Source of the DNA: Chloroflexota bacterium
GTDB lineage: Bacteria > Chloroflexota > Chloroflexia > Chloroflexales > Roseiflexaceae
Direction: 5' to 3'
Length of the DNA stretch: 56,583 nucleotides
Assembly (NCBI GenBank): GCA_013388755.1
Contig: JACAEQ010000130.1
Span: 1 to 56,583, forward strand
The first letter of the stretch is position 1. Each line of letters opens with the position of its first letter. The translations under genes were made by a program, and so were the position numbers. Of this stretch, positions 8,428 to 17,967 are shown in pieces. The notes under the pieces are model-generated. The model had not been told where the DNA came from. It was given only the letters and a program-made list of their open reading frames with translations, and did no database searches.

Positions 8428-9546
8428 TTACCGCGAAAAGAGATCCCCGAGCAGTTCATCCGGCGACGACTGAAATGACCACAGAATGACCCCGGCCGAA
8501 CGCGCCTCGCGTACCGTTGCCAGCGCAGTGTGCAGGTCGCGGCGCAGATCATCCGGTGTCCGCGTTGTCCCCGGGCCGCTTGGAAAGCCGAGCTCAGTCA
8601 CAACGACCGGCTTGTTGAGGCCCAGTTGATGAAGTTCATCAAGCGCGCGCCGCAGATCGGCGGGGAACCCCTGGCCATAATACCAGTGCTGCCGGTACCG
8701 CCCGCTATTGTACGGCTCGTTGTCGTAATAATGAAACGTGTAAAAATCAACCACGTCCGCCATACGAATGGCGGCTTCCGCCGGCTCAAAGTAGCTCTTG
8801 GCAAACGCCATGCCGACCGTTGTCAGGCGCTCGGGGTCGAGCCGTTTCACCTCGTCATGCACGACGCGCACAAAACGCTGCCGTTCCTCGGCCAGCGGAA
8901 AACAGAGCGGGAAATCCGCGTTATCCCAATCCCAGCAGCGTTCATCGATGGGACTGCCGATATCCGGCTCATTGAACAGATCCCAGGCCAGTATGCCGGG
9001 TTTGCCGGCAAAATGGCGCACCAGCGGGCGAACGTGCAGGTCCAGCGCGCGCTCATAATGCTCAGGGCCAAAGCGATCCTGAGGATACTCGATCAAGAGT
9101 ACCGGCAACACATACATCCCGCGTTGATTGGCTGCGGCAATAAAATCCTCCAGGTGACCCAGAGCGATATCTTTCTCGTATGCCGGATCCACTTTGCGCT
9201 GCCCGCCGAAGACGTAATAGTTGAGAAAGACGCGCACGGTGTTGACGCCACGCGCGCGTAATGCATCGAGGTCGGCTTCGATCGGGGCCATGCTCCATGG
9301 GCAGTTTGGATCAGCGCCGAACTGGAGCGTCCAGCAACGCTGCTCATTGCCGCCAGTGGGACGGATGTAATTCACGCCACGTACCTCGAAGACGCGCCCA
9401 CTGGCGCGCAGGCGCATACCATCGGCAGTGATTGGCGGCAGAGCGCTGCTGGCCGACCCGGGTGCGGGGCCGCATGCTGCCAGGAGCGTTGCTATCAGCA
9501 GCAGCGTGATGATGGCGCGCGCGCCGAGGCGCCAGGTTACGATCAT
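8428..9546 (-). CDS. lipoprotein glycoside hydrolase, GH5-like
   Basis: Exported TIM-barrel glycosidase. The N-terminal region has a basic start, a hydrophobic core and a lipobox LLAAC with the lipidated Cys at residue 25. The barrel carries WDLFNEPD (acid/base Glu) and VVVTELGFPS (nucleophile Glu), separated as in clan GH-A families such as GH5 mannanases. The ATG at 9546 is chosen because it starts the signal peptide and avoids overlap with the J-domain gene ending at 9611. The likely substrate is a beta-linked polysaccharide, but which one is not visible. Fourteen bp separate it from mobA downstream. Confidence 0.8.
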   Translation of the reverse strand: MIVTWRLGARAIITLLLIATLLAACGPAPGSASSALPPITADGMRLRASGRVFEVRGVNYIRPTGGNEQRCWTLQFGADPNCPWSMAPIEADLDALRARGVNTVRVFLNYYVFGGQRKVDPAYEKDIALGHLEDFIAAANQRGMYVLPVLLIEYPQDRFGPEHYERALDLHVRPLVRHFAGKPGILAWDLFNEPDIGSPIDERCWDWDNADFPLCFPLAEERQRFVRVVHDEVKRLDPERLTTVGMAFAKSYFEPAEAAIRMADVVDFYTFHYYDNEPYNSGRYRQHWYYGQGFPADLRRALDELHQLGLNKPVVVTELGFPSGPGTTRTPDDLRRDLHTALATVREARSAGVILWSFQSSPDELLGDLFSR

Positions 9547-9610
9547 GGGAACACGATGTATCGCATATGGTGGGTTACCGTTGCAGAGGCGCAAGCATGC
9601 CACCCCGCTA

Positions 9611-10954
9611 TTACGGCAACGCCCGGATTTCCAGGTTGTCGAACAGCGCCTCGGCGCGCGTCTCGCGCGCAACCACCGCGACGCCAAACCGTGGTGTACT
9701 GGGGATGCCAGCAACGTCTACTTCGGCCATGACCTGACCATTGACTGCCACACGCACCCGGCTGCCGCGCAGAAACGCTTCGATCCGGCTGCGTCCATCG
9801 CCGGTGCGCAATTCTGCACGTGTTCCGCTGACAAGCAGCAGTTGCGTTCCGTCACGAAGTTGTTCAAGGCGAAAATCACCGGTCTGCGGAACCAGGGTGA
9901 ACAGCACATAGTTCTGTTCATTGCGGAAGCGCAGCATGAGACCACCCTCGCCCTCAATGACTTCCATATCAACTGCGATATGCACATCACTCGACGGAAC
10001 GCTACGATAGCTCCAGATCGCCCCGATCTGCGGTGCAGCAATCACACGGTACCGCCCGTCGCGCGGGCCGACGCTCCATGCCGCGCTACGTACCGTCGCC
10101 CAACCGCTCTCAAACGTATCGTCCTGCAACAGGAGCGATCCCGCCGGTGTCGGCGCTGGCACGGGCGAGATTGTTGGCGTGGGATCGGGCGTCATGCGCG
10201 CCTCAGACGCTGGCGGCACAGATGGCGACGGCGTGGTAGAGGGCGCAACAGTGGGCGTTTCAGCCGGTACCGGCGTCGCAGGTAGTGTGGGTGCAACCAG
10301 CACAATCGGCGCGGTCGCCGGCGGGATGGATGCCGTAGCGACTGGAATGGGGCGTTCCTCCTCAGCAACGCCCGGCGCCGCACTACTCCAGCCAAACCAC
10401 CAGATCGACCCACCAGCAAGCACCAGGACAGCGGTCCCCACCATCAGCACCAGGCGCCCGGCAGAGTGGCTCTGCCAGGCCTTTTGCGGCTGTGAGGCAC
10501 CACGATTGCGTAATTGCGCCTCGGTTGACGCCAGTAACTCGGTCACATCGCGATAGAACGGGTTGATCTGCTGAAGCTGGCGGAGCGTCGCAGCCGCCTG
10601 CAGTAACCTGCCGGCATCAATATGGGATCGCGCCTGGTCATAGAGCTCGGCCTGGTGGTCGCGCGACGATGGTGGTGGCGCCGGGCGCGGTACAGATGCG
10701 CGCCGCCGATCGCGCGAGCGCTGATCCAGGTTATACGCGCTGCGCGCGGCAAAATCACTCAGCGTCGCGTAGGCTTCAGTGAGCATCTGGCTACGTCTGC
10801 GCGCATATTCGAGGTCAGCAGCGGAGGCGTTACCGTGGCGATCGGGGTGATATTTCGCAATTTCGCGCCGATAGGCCCGCTTGATCTCCTCGGATGAGGC
10901 CGAACGCGACACGCCAAGCAACTCATAGAAATCTAGCGTCTCGAAATCGTACAC
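9611..10954 (-). CDS. membrane J-domain protein with C-terminal jelly-roll-like domain
   Basis: The N-terminal 70 residues form a J domain (DFYELLGVSRSASSEEIKRA, then YHPDRHG with the HPD tripeptide), so it should stimulate an Hsp70 ATPase. A cytoplasmic helical segment, one transmembrane helix (VLMVGTAVLVLAGG), a long Pro/Thr/Ala-rich linker and a C-terminal beta-rich domain follow (RYRVIAAPQIGAIWSYRS to the end). That last domain resembles the concanavalin-like family-16/LamG-type fold seen in extracytoplasmic proteins. The start is GTG at 10954. The topology suggests a J domain inside and a carbohydrate- or surface-binding module outside, an unusual combination. Confidence 0.75.
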   Translation of the reverse strand: MYDFETLDFYELLGVSRSASSEEIKRAYRREIAKYHPDRHGNASAADLEYARRRSQMLTEAYATLSDFAARSAYNLDQRSRDRRRASVPRPAPPPSSRDHQAELYDQARSHIDAGRLLQAAATLRQLQQINPFYRDVTELLASTEAQLRNRGASQPQKAWQSHSAGRLVLMVGTAVLVLAGGSIWWFGWSSAAPGVAEEERPIPVATASIPPATAPIVLVAPTLPATPVPAETPTVAPSTTPSPSVPPASEARMTPDPTPTISPVPAPTPAGSLLLQDDTFESGWATVRSAAWSVGPRDGRYRVIAAPQIGAIWSYRSVPSSDVHIAVDMEVIEGEGGLMLRFRNEQNYVLFTLVPQTGDFRLEQLRDGTQLLLVSGTRAELRTGDGRSRIEAFLRGSRVRVAVNGQVMAEVDVAGIPSTPRFGVAVVARETRAEALFDNLEIRALP

Positions 10955-11037
10955 GGGCGCACCATAAAGCGATCAAGGGCCAACCTGCCGCGCGCAATGA
11001 ACGCCGGGCTGAATCGCCCCGACCATGACCCTGATCC

Positions 11038-12663
11038 TTATTCGAGGTAATCGCGCAACTTCTTGCCAAGCCGGGGATGGCGCAGTTTGCGTAGCGCCTT
11101 GACTTCTATCTGGCGGATGCGTTCGCGCGTCACGCCGAACTCTTTGCCGACTTCCTCCAGTGTGCGGCTATGCCCATCTTCGAGCCCGAAGCGCAGCTGT
11201 AGCACGCGCCGTTCGCGTTCGGTCAGCTGGTTGAGCACCTGCTCGACCTGTTCACGCAACATCTGGTGGCTGGCGGCATCAGAGGGTGCGAGCACCTTTG
11301 AGTCTTCGATAAAATCACCGAGCTGACTGTCTTCTTCCTGGCCGACCGGCGTCTCGAGTGATACAGGCTCCAGCGATGTCTTGCGGATGGAGCGCACCTT
11401 TTCAACCGGAATGCTCAATGCTCGCGAGAGTTCCTCGTCCGTTGGTTCGCGTCCCAGTTCCTGGAGCATGCGCCGGCTTTCGCGCATGAGCCGGTTGATC
11501 GTCTCAACCATATGCACCGGAATGCGGATCGTCCGCGCCTGGTCGGCAATCGCGCGAGTGATTGCCTGGCGGATCCACCATGTTGCATAGGTCGAGAACT
11601 TGAAGCCTTTGCGATAATCGAACTTCTCAACCGCGCGGATCAGGCCGACATTGCCCTCCTGGATCAGGTCGAGCAATTGCAGGCCACGACCGATATATTT
11701 CTTGGCCACGGAAACCACCAGGCGCAGATTGGCCTGTGTCAGGTCCTCGCGTGCCGTTTTGCCCTGCTCAATCGCCAGTGTCCAGTGGTGCCAGAGCTGG
11801 TCGCGCGCAGCGGCACACGATGCCTCGACTTCTTCGGCTGACGGCCATTCAGACGAGACCGTCAGGCGCTGCTGAATATCAGCCGGTAACAAGGAGAAAA
11901 TAATCGTCGCCTGTGCCACGGTCTGGTCGAACTGTTCCGCCGTCATGCGGTGCTGCTTCATCAGTTCAGTGCGACGTTTCTCAAACGTCTGGCGCTGTTC
12001 GAAGCTCATACGTTCCTGGACCGACGTGACGTCACGAATGGCGCCAGGGGTGAGTGGTTCGGGGAGTGGTTGTTCAGCAACCTGGTAGAGCAAACGTAGC
12101 GCATCTTCCATCACCGGCCAGGTTTTCTGGAAGCGCTGGTACATCTGCAACCCGATAGCTTCCACCTGGTCGCGCCGCCAGTCGGCGGCCAGTTGCGTGC
12201 GGTAGGCTGCAAGGTATTCGCCAACCTCAATCTTCTGCGCCAGGCTGGTTTCCTGGTGTCCGGTGAGTAGCGGCACGCGCCCGATCTCGCGCAGGTACAT
12301 GCGCACAGTATCGTTGACACTGATACCTTCGACATTCAGCTCTTCGAGATCGTTTTCTTCCTCAAAGAGCGCTTCGACCTCTGTACCACCGGCGATCATT
12401 TCGTCGCGCGTTGTGATACCGGCTGCCTGCAGCGCCTGCTGGATCTCGGCAAGCCGATCGCCGTCAGCTTCGCCACCGGGGAGCAACTGGGCAATCTCAC
12501 CCTCGGTGACGAACCCGCGTTGCTTTCCAATAGCGACCAGGTCGGCCAGGCTCTTGATGGTATTCGGCTCTTCCTCGGCTTCCTCGGGAGCGCCGCCGAT
12601 CTCGTCGCTCAGATCGTCAAGCGACAGATCGTCTTCCAGGATTGGTTCGTTCAGGTTCTCCAT
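11038..12663 (-). CDS. rpoD: RNA polymerase primary sigma factor (sigma-70 group 1)
   Basis: Housekeeping sigma factor of 541 aa. A degenerate region 1.1 (residues 30-85) is followed by region 1.2 ([15 protein letters not shown]). Region 2 contains [36 protein letters not shown] and the -10-reading [10 protein letters not shown], and region 3 follows. Region 4 contains the helix-turn-helix [20 protein letters not shown] and the usual basic C-terminus. The start is ATG at 12663 with AGGGAG nine bases upstream. It lies downstream of dnaG after 270 bp, keeping the dnaG-rpoD order common in bacteria. Confidence 0.97.
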   Translation of the reverse strand: MENLNEPILEDDLSLDDLSDEIGGAPEEAEEEPNTIKSLADLVAIGKQRGFVTEGEIAQLLPGGEADGDRLAEIQQALQAAGITTRDEMIAGGTEVEALFEEENDLEELNVEGISVNDTVRMYLREIGRVPLLTGHQETSLAQKIEVGEYLAAYRTQLAADWRRDQVEAIGLQMYQRFQKTWPVMEDALRLLYQVAEQPLPEPLTPGAIRDVTSVQERMSFEQRQTFEKRRTELMKQHRMTAEQFDQTVAQATIIFSLLPADIQQRLTVSSEWPSAEEVEASCAAARDQLWHHWTLAIEQGKTAREDLTQANLRLVVSVAKKYIGRGLQLLDLIQEGNVGLIRAVEKFDYRKGFKFSTYATWWIRQAITRAIADQARTIRIPVHMVETINRLMRESRRMLQELGREPTDEELSRALSIPVEKVRSIRKTSLEPVSLETPVGQEEDSQLGDFIEDSKVLAPSDAASHQMLREQVEQVLNQLTERERRVLQLRFGLEDGHSRTLEEVGKEFGVTRERIRQIEVKALRKLRHPRLGKKLRDYLE

Positions 12664-12933
12664 TGCCCGTGCTCCCTTGTACCGGAAAAGATATTCGCCT
12701 GTTTCAGCAACGCTGCCTGTTGACCATCCGCCTGCGTGCCCTGCATCTCAACGATGAGAGCGCCGATGCTGGTTCCGGGTCCCTGCGCCGAAGAGTCTCT
12801 GCCAGGAGAACATGTCGCCGCCATATCGGTGCGCTTTCAGCACAGGACACAGGTTAAGCGAGGTATGAGGTTTGAGGCAGCCACGCATCTATCGCTTCGC
12901 GCCTGTGAGCCGATGACCTCCCCTGGTCGTGCG

Positions 12934-14889
12934 CTAGCTGGTGTGCAGGGCATGCAGGTCGGTATACGCCGAACTGCGCCGCGGTGTACTGAGTGTATCA
13001 ATGAATTGCTTAATCTGAACCAGTTGTTCAAGTAACATCTCGACATCCACACCTTCGGGTGCATCGGCCTGAAGGCGCGCAATGTGCGTGCGCCAGCGCG
13101 TAGCCGCACCGCGCTGGAGGATTGTAGCACATTCCAGTGCATCATTAATAAGGCGGTACGCCTGGGCCTGTGGCACGTGCAGCGCCAGCACCCGCTGCGC
13201 GAACGAGTCCAGCGGCGCGCCAAGGTTCACCACCCACTCCTCCGGGCTCATGCCGGCCGGCGCCACGATCCAGGCGCGCCAGAGTGCGCGGCTTTCGTCG
13301 CGCACAAACAACTCGTCAATGGTACCAGACATGAGCGCCTGTAGCGCCGGGTACGCGGCAAGGTCGCGATGCACTTTCTCCTCCACCGCAGCACGCACCG
13401 CAGGGTAGCGGATGATCCAGCAGAGCAAGTATTCCTCTTGCACCGGGCCAGCCGACTGGACCTCACTCGCCTGCCCGGGAAGGGCCTGGCGGGATGGCTT
13501 TGCATCACTCCTCCGGATCGCCGCTGCGTGCTGGCCGGCCGGTTGGCGCGCCTCATTGCCCAGCGCCGCAAGAATATACCGCTCCTCGATATCGATCAGT
13601 CGCGCCAGGGTCTGGATATAATGCGCCTGTTCGACCGGGTTGGCAATCTGCGCCAGGAGTGGCGCCAGCCGCTCGACCGCGTCCGCCTTGCCGCGCCCAC
13701 TCGACAGATCGAGGTCGGCGGTCAACGCGTCAATATAGAAATCCATCGCCGGGCGCGCTGCCGCCAGTGCCGCACGCCACTGCTCCGCGTCTTCCTGGAT
13801 GACCTCGTCCGGGTCCTTGCCCGCAGGCAAGGTCAGAATCTTGATGGCGACATCCTGCCGGCGCTGAAAGCCGATCACACCCTGTGGCGAGGCCACTGCC
13901 ACGAGCTCACCTTCCGGCTGCTCCTGGAACGCCTGCAATCCTTTGAGGGTCGCGCGCGTGCCGGCCAGATCGGCGTCAAGCGCCAGGTACACCGTGTGCG
14001 CCAGTTTTTTCACCAGCGCGACGTGATCGGCGGTCAGCGCGGTACCGAGCGGCGCAACGACATTGCGAAAGCCATACTGGTGAGCGATGATGACGTCCAC
14101 ATATCCTTCGACGATCACGGTCGCATCGGCGAGACGAATCGCATCGCGCGCCAGGTCCAGCCCGTAGAGTACCTTTCCTTTGTCAAACAACGGCGTTTGC
14201 GGCGAGTTCATATACTTCGGCTGAATGTCGCCCAGCGCCCGCCCACCAAATGCGATGGTTTCCCCTTTCATGTTGCGGATGGGAAACATGAGCCGGTTAC
14301 GGAAGCGATCGTAATAGCCGCGCGTCTCGTGTTTGATTGCCAGGCCAGCGGCTTCGACGTCGTCGGGTGCAAAGCCGCGCCGATCGGTCAGGTAGCTGAG
14401 CAGCAATCCCCAGTCATCGGGCGCGTACCCGAGCAAGAATGCCTCGCTCGTCGCCTCATCAATGCGGCGTTTTGCCACATAGGCGCGTGCCGCCTCACCA
14501 CGCTGCGACTTGACGAGCATATGGCGGAAGAACGCGGCCGCGGCAGCATTGATGTCCAGCAATCGGGTGCGCTGCTGATCCTGTTGTTCTTCCGCTGCGG
14601 TACGCTCGTGAAGCTGCACCCCGGCGCGCCGTGCCAGCTGTTCGAGCGCATCCTTGAACTCCAGCCCCTCACGGCGCATGAGGAAGTCGAACACTGTGCC
14701 CGACGCCTTACAGCCGAAGCAATGGAAGCTCTGCGTATCGGGAAATACGTTGAACGCCGGCGTCCGACTATTCGGGTGGAACGGGCAGAAGCCGACAAAG
14801 CTCCGGCCCGCTTTCCGCAGCGGCACATACGCCGAAATGAACTCGACAATGTCAATCTTCTCTTTGATCTGGTCGGCAATGGTTGGCAT
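12934..14889 (-). CDS. dnaG: DNA primase
   Basis: Synthesises RNA primers for chromosome replication. The N-terminal CHC2 zinc finger spans CPFHPNSR to FHCFGC. The catalytic core follows, with a Toprim domain (VIVEGYVDVI, then LALDADLAGTRA giving the DxD pair). A C-terminal helicase-interaction region ends the 651-residue protein. The start MPTIADQIKEKIDIVEF at 14889 matches family N-termini; 27 upstream codons are rejected as low-complexity readthrough. No clear Shine-Dalgarno precedes it. It follows dgt on the same strand. Confidence 0.96.
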   Translation of the reverse strand: MPTIADQIKEKIDIVEFISAYVPLRKAGRSFVGFCPFHPNSRTPAFNVFPDTQSFHCFGCKASGTVFDFLMRREGLEFKDALEQLARRAGVQLHERTAAEEQQDQQRTRLLDINAAAAAFFRHMLVKSQRGEAARAYVAKRRIDEATSEAFLLGYAPDDWGLLLSYLTDRRGFAPDDVEAAGLAIKHETRGYYDRFRNRLMFPIRNMKGETIAFGGRALGDIQPKYMNSPQTPLFDKGKVLYGLDLARDAIRLADATVIVEGYVDVIIAHQYGFRNVVAPLGTALTADHVALVKKLAHTVYLALDADLAGTRATLKGLQAFQEQPEGELVAVASPQGVIGFQRRQDVAIKILTLPAGKDPDEVIQEDAEQWRAALAAARPAMDFYIDALTADLDLSSGRGKADAVERLAPLLAQIANPVEQAHYIQTLARLIDIEERYILAALGNEARQPAGQHAAAIRRSDAKPSRQALPGQASEVQSAGPVQEEYLLCWIIRYPAVRAAVEEKVHRDLAAYPALQALMSGTIDELFVRDESRALWRAWIVAPAGMSPEEWVVNLGAPLDSFAQRVLALHVPQAQAYRLINDALECATILQRGAATRWRTHIARLQADAPEGVDVEMLLEQLVQIKQFIDTLSTPRRSSAYTDLHALHTS

Positions 14890-14982
14890 GGGAATCAGGA
14901 ATTGAAATCGAGAACTGGAAACTGGCCACGCTGACAATGCAGCGTCCACCATGCACAATGCAGCATGCACGATCCAGCATGT

Positions 14983-16056
14983 TCACGCGCTCCAGGTGCG
15001 CGGCACATACAGATCGTTGAACACTTTAATGGCAAAACGGTCCGTCATACCGGCGATATAGTCCACCACGGCACGCTCGATCGGCTCGCCACGCGTGCGG
15101 TTGATCTTCAGCAGGTCGGTGGGCAGTTGCTCCGGATGTGTGAGAAAATGGCGATACAGCAGGTCAATCATCAGGCCAACCTTGCCATCGTCGGCTTTGG
15201 CCCGCGAGCCAAGATAGACGTTCTGGTACATAAACTCGCGCAGCATATTGGTTGCTTGCAGAATGGTCGGGCTCATTGAGAGTTCCAGCACCGCGGGTGG
15301 CGATGTTTCGCCGGTTGCCCACCAGTTATGGTCGATCAGGTCGCAGACCATGGTATCGAGGCGTTCGCCGTGACTGGTACCGAGCACGGCAATGGCCTCG
15401 CGCGGCAGGTCATCGAGGGTCAGAAGACCGCCGCGAATCGCATCGTCAATATCATGGTTGATGTATGCCACGGCATCGCACAACTTGATGATCTGGCCTT
15501 CCAGCGTACTGGCATTGCCCCAGGCGCGCGTCGTAATGTCGCGCCGCGCCTTCGAGTGCATATAGATGCCCTCACGCACCTGATCGGTCAGGTTGAGCCC
15601 TTCGCCATTGCGCTCCAGCACGTCCACAACGCGCAGGCTCTGCTCATTGTGGCGAAAGGCACGCCCCATGGCATGCGACAGCGCCGTTTCGCCGGCATGG
15701 CCGAACGGCGTATGGCCGAGATCATGGCCGAGGCCGATTGCTTCCACCAGGTCCTCATTCAGGCGAAGGCCACGTGCCACCGTGCGCGCAATCTGCGTCA
15801 CCTCCAGTGTGTGTGTCAGCCGTGTCCGGTAGTGGTCGCCTTGCGGTGCGATGAACACCTGGGTTTTGTGTTTGAGCCGGCGAAACGGTTTCGAGTGCAG
15901 GATTCGATCGCGATCGCGCTGAAAGCTGCTGCGCACACTCGATGGCTCTTCGGGGCGCGCACGGCGCGCCTGGTCGCTGAATGCGGCCAGAGGCGAGAGC
16001 CGGGCACGCTCATCCGCTTCGATTCGCTCGCGCACGCCAGTGTGAGTTCTGCTCAT
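14983..16056 (-). CDS. dgt: deoxyguanosinetriphosphate triphosphohydrolase-like protein
   Basis: HD-domain dNTPase that cleaves dGTP or related dNTPs to nucleoside and triphosphate. The segment KTQVFIAPQGDHYRTRLTHT carries the first His, IGLGHDLGHTPFGHAGE supplies the HD pair, and YINHDIDDAIRGG supplies a later metal ligand. The 357-aa start at 16056 has GGGAGG seven or eight bases upstream, which decides it over a start 34 codons earlier. Its place before dnaG and rpoD in the same orientation fits a replication and transcription cluster. Confidence 0.93.
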   Translation of the reverse strand: MSRTHTGVRERIEADERARLSPLAAFSDQARRARPEEPSSVRSSFQRDRDRILHSKPFRRLKHKTQVFIAPQGDHYRTRLTHTLEVTQIARTVARGLRLNEDLVEAIGLGHDLGHTPFGHAGETALSHAMGRAFRHNEQSLRVVDVLERNGEGLNLTDQVREGIYMHSKARRDITTRAWGNASTLEGQIIKLCDAVAYINHDIDDAIRGGLLTLDDLPREAIAVLGTSHGERLDTMVCDLIDHNWWATGETSPPAVLELSMSPTILQATNMLREFMYQNVYLGSRAKADDGKVGLMIDLLYRHFLTHPEQLPTDLLKINRTRGEPIERAVVDYIAGMTDRFAIKVFNDLYVPRTWSA

Positions 16057-16144
16057 GCGGAACCTCCCGCTATGGCAGGGCAGGTATGCCTCCACAGGTC
16101 TGCCGAAGTCCTTGAACCTCATTGATGCCGAGCGGTGAGGGCGG

Positions 16145-16627
16145 TCAGGGCGTCTCACCTGCGGGGTGGAGCGGCGCCGGTTGCATTGTACGGCGTTTCA
16201 CCGACCGCTGCAACGCGGTGACCAGTGCGGCGATGAACTGGATGACAACGACCGACTCGAAGTAGATACGATGACCGGCGGCGCCGGCGAGTACCTGCGC
16301 CTGTTCCGTGTCGGTAAAACAACTCACCAGATTGAACGAGCCATTGACCACGGTGCATGTCTCGTAGCGCGCCGCGACAAATGCCGAGAAGAAATAGATG
16401 CAGAAACAGACAAACGCAGCCCACCAGCGTTCGGTGCGGCGGGCAAACAGCCAGCCCCAGAACATGGCAAATGGCGTGGCGAAGACCGTCCAGATCAGTG
16501 CCGGGAGTTGCCCTTCGTCATAGGGCGCAGACGTGGTACCTCGCTGATAACTGGCCCAGACTGCACCGATGAGTGCAGCGCCAACGATGAGCAGGAACGT
16601 GCGGCGATCGAAATGTACGCCCGCCAT
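16145..16627 (-). CDS. small membrane protein, unknown function
   Basis: A 160-residue protein with four predicted membrane helices: residues about 10-27 (FLLIVGAALIGAVWASY), 42-62, 68-90 and 118-140. A basic C-terminal tail rich in Arg and Pro follows. I do not recognise the family. Its start at 16627 has GAGGG ten bases upstream and an extended -10 promoter just before. It lies 88 bp upstream of dgt, so it may lead that operon. Confidence 0.65.
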   Translation of the reverse strand: MAGVHFDRRTFLLIVGAALIGAVWASYQRGTTSAPYDEGQLPALIWTVFATPFAMFWGWLFARRTERWWAAFVCFCIYFFSAFVAARYETCTVVNGSFNLVSCFTDTEQAQVLAGAAGHRIYFESVVVIQFIAALVTALQRSVKRRTMQPAPLHPAGETP

Positions 16628-16662
16628 GCAATCATACCCTCAATGACCGAGATTATTGCAGC

Positions 16663-16671
16663 ATTATAGCA
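16663..16671 (-). promoter_or_regulatory. extended -10 promoter upstream of 16627 gene
   Basis: On the minus strand the sequence reads TGCTATAAT, a perfect -10 with TGn extension. It lies about 36 bases before the ATG at 16627 and has no good -35. It may drive the membrane protein-dgt-dnaG-rpoD string. Confidence 0.55.
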
Positions 16672-16765
16672 TACTGGCGAACTGCACACAGGTATGGCCT
16701 GCCAGCGAGTATGGTGAGCCACTACCTTTCGTGTACCAGAGGTTGTATCCTGCAAAGAACACTAC

Positions 16766-16795
16766 GGGGCGCAGGCCAGTTGCAGCCTGCGCCCC
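16766..16795 (-). terminator. 11-bp perfect hairpin after the ferredoxin gene
   Basis: Ggggcgcaggc (16766-16776) pairs perfectly with gcctgcgcccc (16785-16795) around an 8-nt loop, 32 bp downstream of the ferredoxin stop. On the minus strand it is followed by the moderately T-rich tract gtagtgttcttt. It probably terminates the ferredoxin mRNA, although the T run is weak. Confidence 0.6.
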
Positions 16796-16827
16796 GCGGT
16801 GCACAGAGAGAACGAGACGCCGTTGCG

Positions 16828-17064
16828 TTACCCGCCGAAGAACGCCCTGTTCTTCTCGATAAAGCTCTGCCACTGCTCCGGAACCGAGTCGTCGGCAAAG
16901 ATCGCTTCAACCGGGCATTCCGGCTCGCAGGCGCCACAGTCGATGCACTCGTCCGGGCTGATGTAATACTGATCGTCACCCTCGTAAATACAGTCGACCG
17001 GGCAGACCGCAACACATGCTGCATCTTTGACGCCGATGCACGGCTCCGCGATGATGTAGGCCAT
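16828..17064 (-). CDS. 7Fe ferredoxin (3Fe-4S plus 4Fe-4S)
   Basis: A 78-residue soluble electron carrier. Cys9, Cys17 and Cys50 would bind a 3Fe-4S cluster; Cys21, Cys40, Cys43 and Cys46 would bind a 4Fe-4S cluster, with an extra Cys25. This spacing is that of Azotobacter-type 7Fe ferredoxins. The C-terminal SFIEKNRAFFGG tail is also usual. AAGGAG lies seven bases before the ATG. It has its own gap on both sides and so is likely monocistronic. Confidence 0.93.
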   Translation of the reverse strand: MAYIIAEPCIGVKDAACVAVCPVDCIYEGDDQYYISPDECIDCGACEPECPVEAIFADDSVPEQWQSFIEKNRAFFGG

Positions 17065-17166
17065 GGCTATCTCCTTCCAGGCATGAATCTGATGGGCCGT
17101 GAGGGATCATATCACGTCGCGCGCGCCGGTTCTGTGACTTTGGTTCCATACCGTGCACGGCTCCCA

Positions 17167-17832
17167 TTATGTGTCTGGCTCGCCGTCCCCCACCCGTGCC
17201 AGGCCGGCAGGATCAAGAACAACCACACGGCCGCGTTCCAGGCGTACCAGGCCTTCCTGCGCCAGCTGGCGGAGCGCGCGGCCTGCGATCTCGCGCACAG
17301 TGCCGGTACGCTCGGCCAGTTCCTGGTGGGTCAGTTCGGCCGCGCCTTCACGCGCCTCGCGCAGTAACTCGCGCGCCAGGCGTTCGCGTACCGAGCGAAA
17401 TGCCAGATCCTCGACCAGCACGGCCAGGCTGCGCAGTTGCCCCGCCATTTCGCGCAGCGCCGCCAGCGCCAGATCAGGATGTCGGCGAAGAAGCGTAATC
17501 AGCGCATCACCGGGCAACAGGAGGCAGCGCACCGCACTCATGGCGCGCGCGGTCGTCAGGTTCGGCCGGTCGTCGAACAACGGCACGGCATTGAAATTCT
17601 CGCCAGCGCCAACCATCGCCAGCACCTGCTCGCGCCCATCGGGCGCAGTGCGCGATAGCCGGACCCTGCCGCGCAGCACAAAGTACAGCCCTGCCGGCGG
17701 CTCACCTTCATAGGCGATATATTCGCCCGGCCGGTAGATGCACAGGCGCATGTGACGCGCAGCATCAGCCAGCGCCCGCTCGTCCAGCGTCGCAAATAAC
17801 GGAATACAGCGCAGTTCGTCGGGTGTCGTCAT
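17167..17832 (-). CDS. Crp/Fnr-family transcriptional regulator
   Basis: A cyclic-nucleotide-binding-type effector domain (residues 5-120; EYIAYEGEPPAGLYFVLRG, DGREQVLAMVGAGENF) is followed by a dimerisation helix and a winged helix (LTHQELAERTGTVREIAGRA, then a wing). There is no N-terminal or central Cys set for an Fe-S cluster, so it is Crp-like rather than Fnr-like. The ligand is unknown. The ATG at 17832 gives the usual 221 aa; longer versions overlap the divergent peptidase gene. Its -10 (17861-17866) is placed to give a 20-base leader. Confidence 0.85.
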   Translation of the reverse strand: MTTPDELRCIPLFATLDERALADAARHMRLCIYRPGEYIAYEGEPPAGLYFVLRGRVRLSRTAPDGREQVLAMVGAGENFNAVPLFDDRPNLTTARAMSAVRCLLLPGDALITLLRRHPDLALAALREMAGQLRSLAVLVEDLAFRSVRERLARELLREAREGAAELTHQELAERTGTVREIAGRALRQLAQEGLVRLERGRVVVLDPAGLARVGDGEPDT

Positions 17833-17860
17833 CGGTATTGTGACCAGCTTTAGCGCACGC

Positions 17861-17893
17861 AGTATATCACGCGCGCGCATCTCCGAGTATAAT
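17861..17893. promoter_or_regulatory. divergent promoter pair between crp-like gene and M1 peptidase
   Basis: On the minus strand TGATATACT (extended -10, 17861-17869) faces the Crp-like gene. On the plus strand TATAAT (17888-17893) faces the peptidase gene with a 75-base leader. No convincing -35 is visible for either. The regulator could act on both. Confidence 0.45.
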
Positions 17894-17967
17894 GCGGGCC
17901 GGGATCGTTTCGCGCGGAGCATGCCGCCGGTGCCTTCGGCAGAGCGTACGTATGGGTTCATGCTGTT

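Noticed and set aside
13369-14934. 521-codon plus-strand open frame across dnaG
   Set aside because: Antisense shadow of dnaG, which has clear zinc-finger and Toprim motifs.
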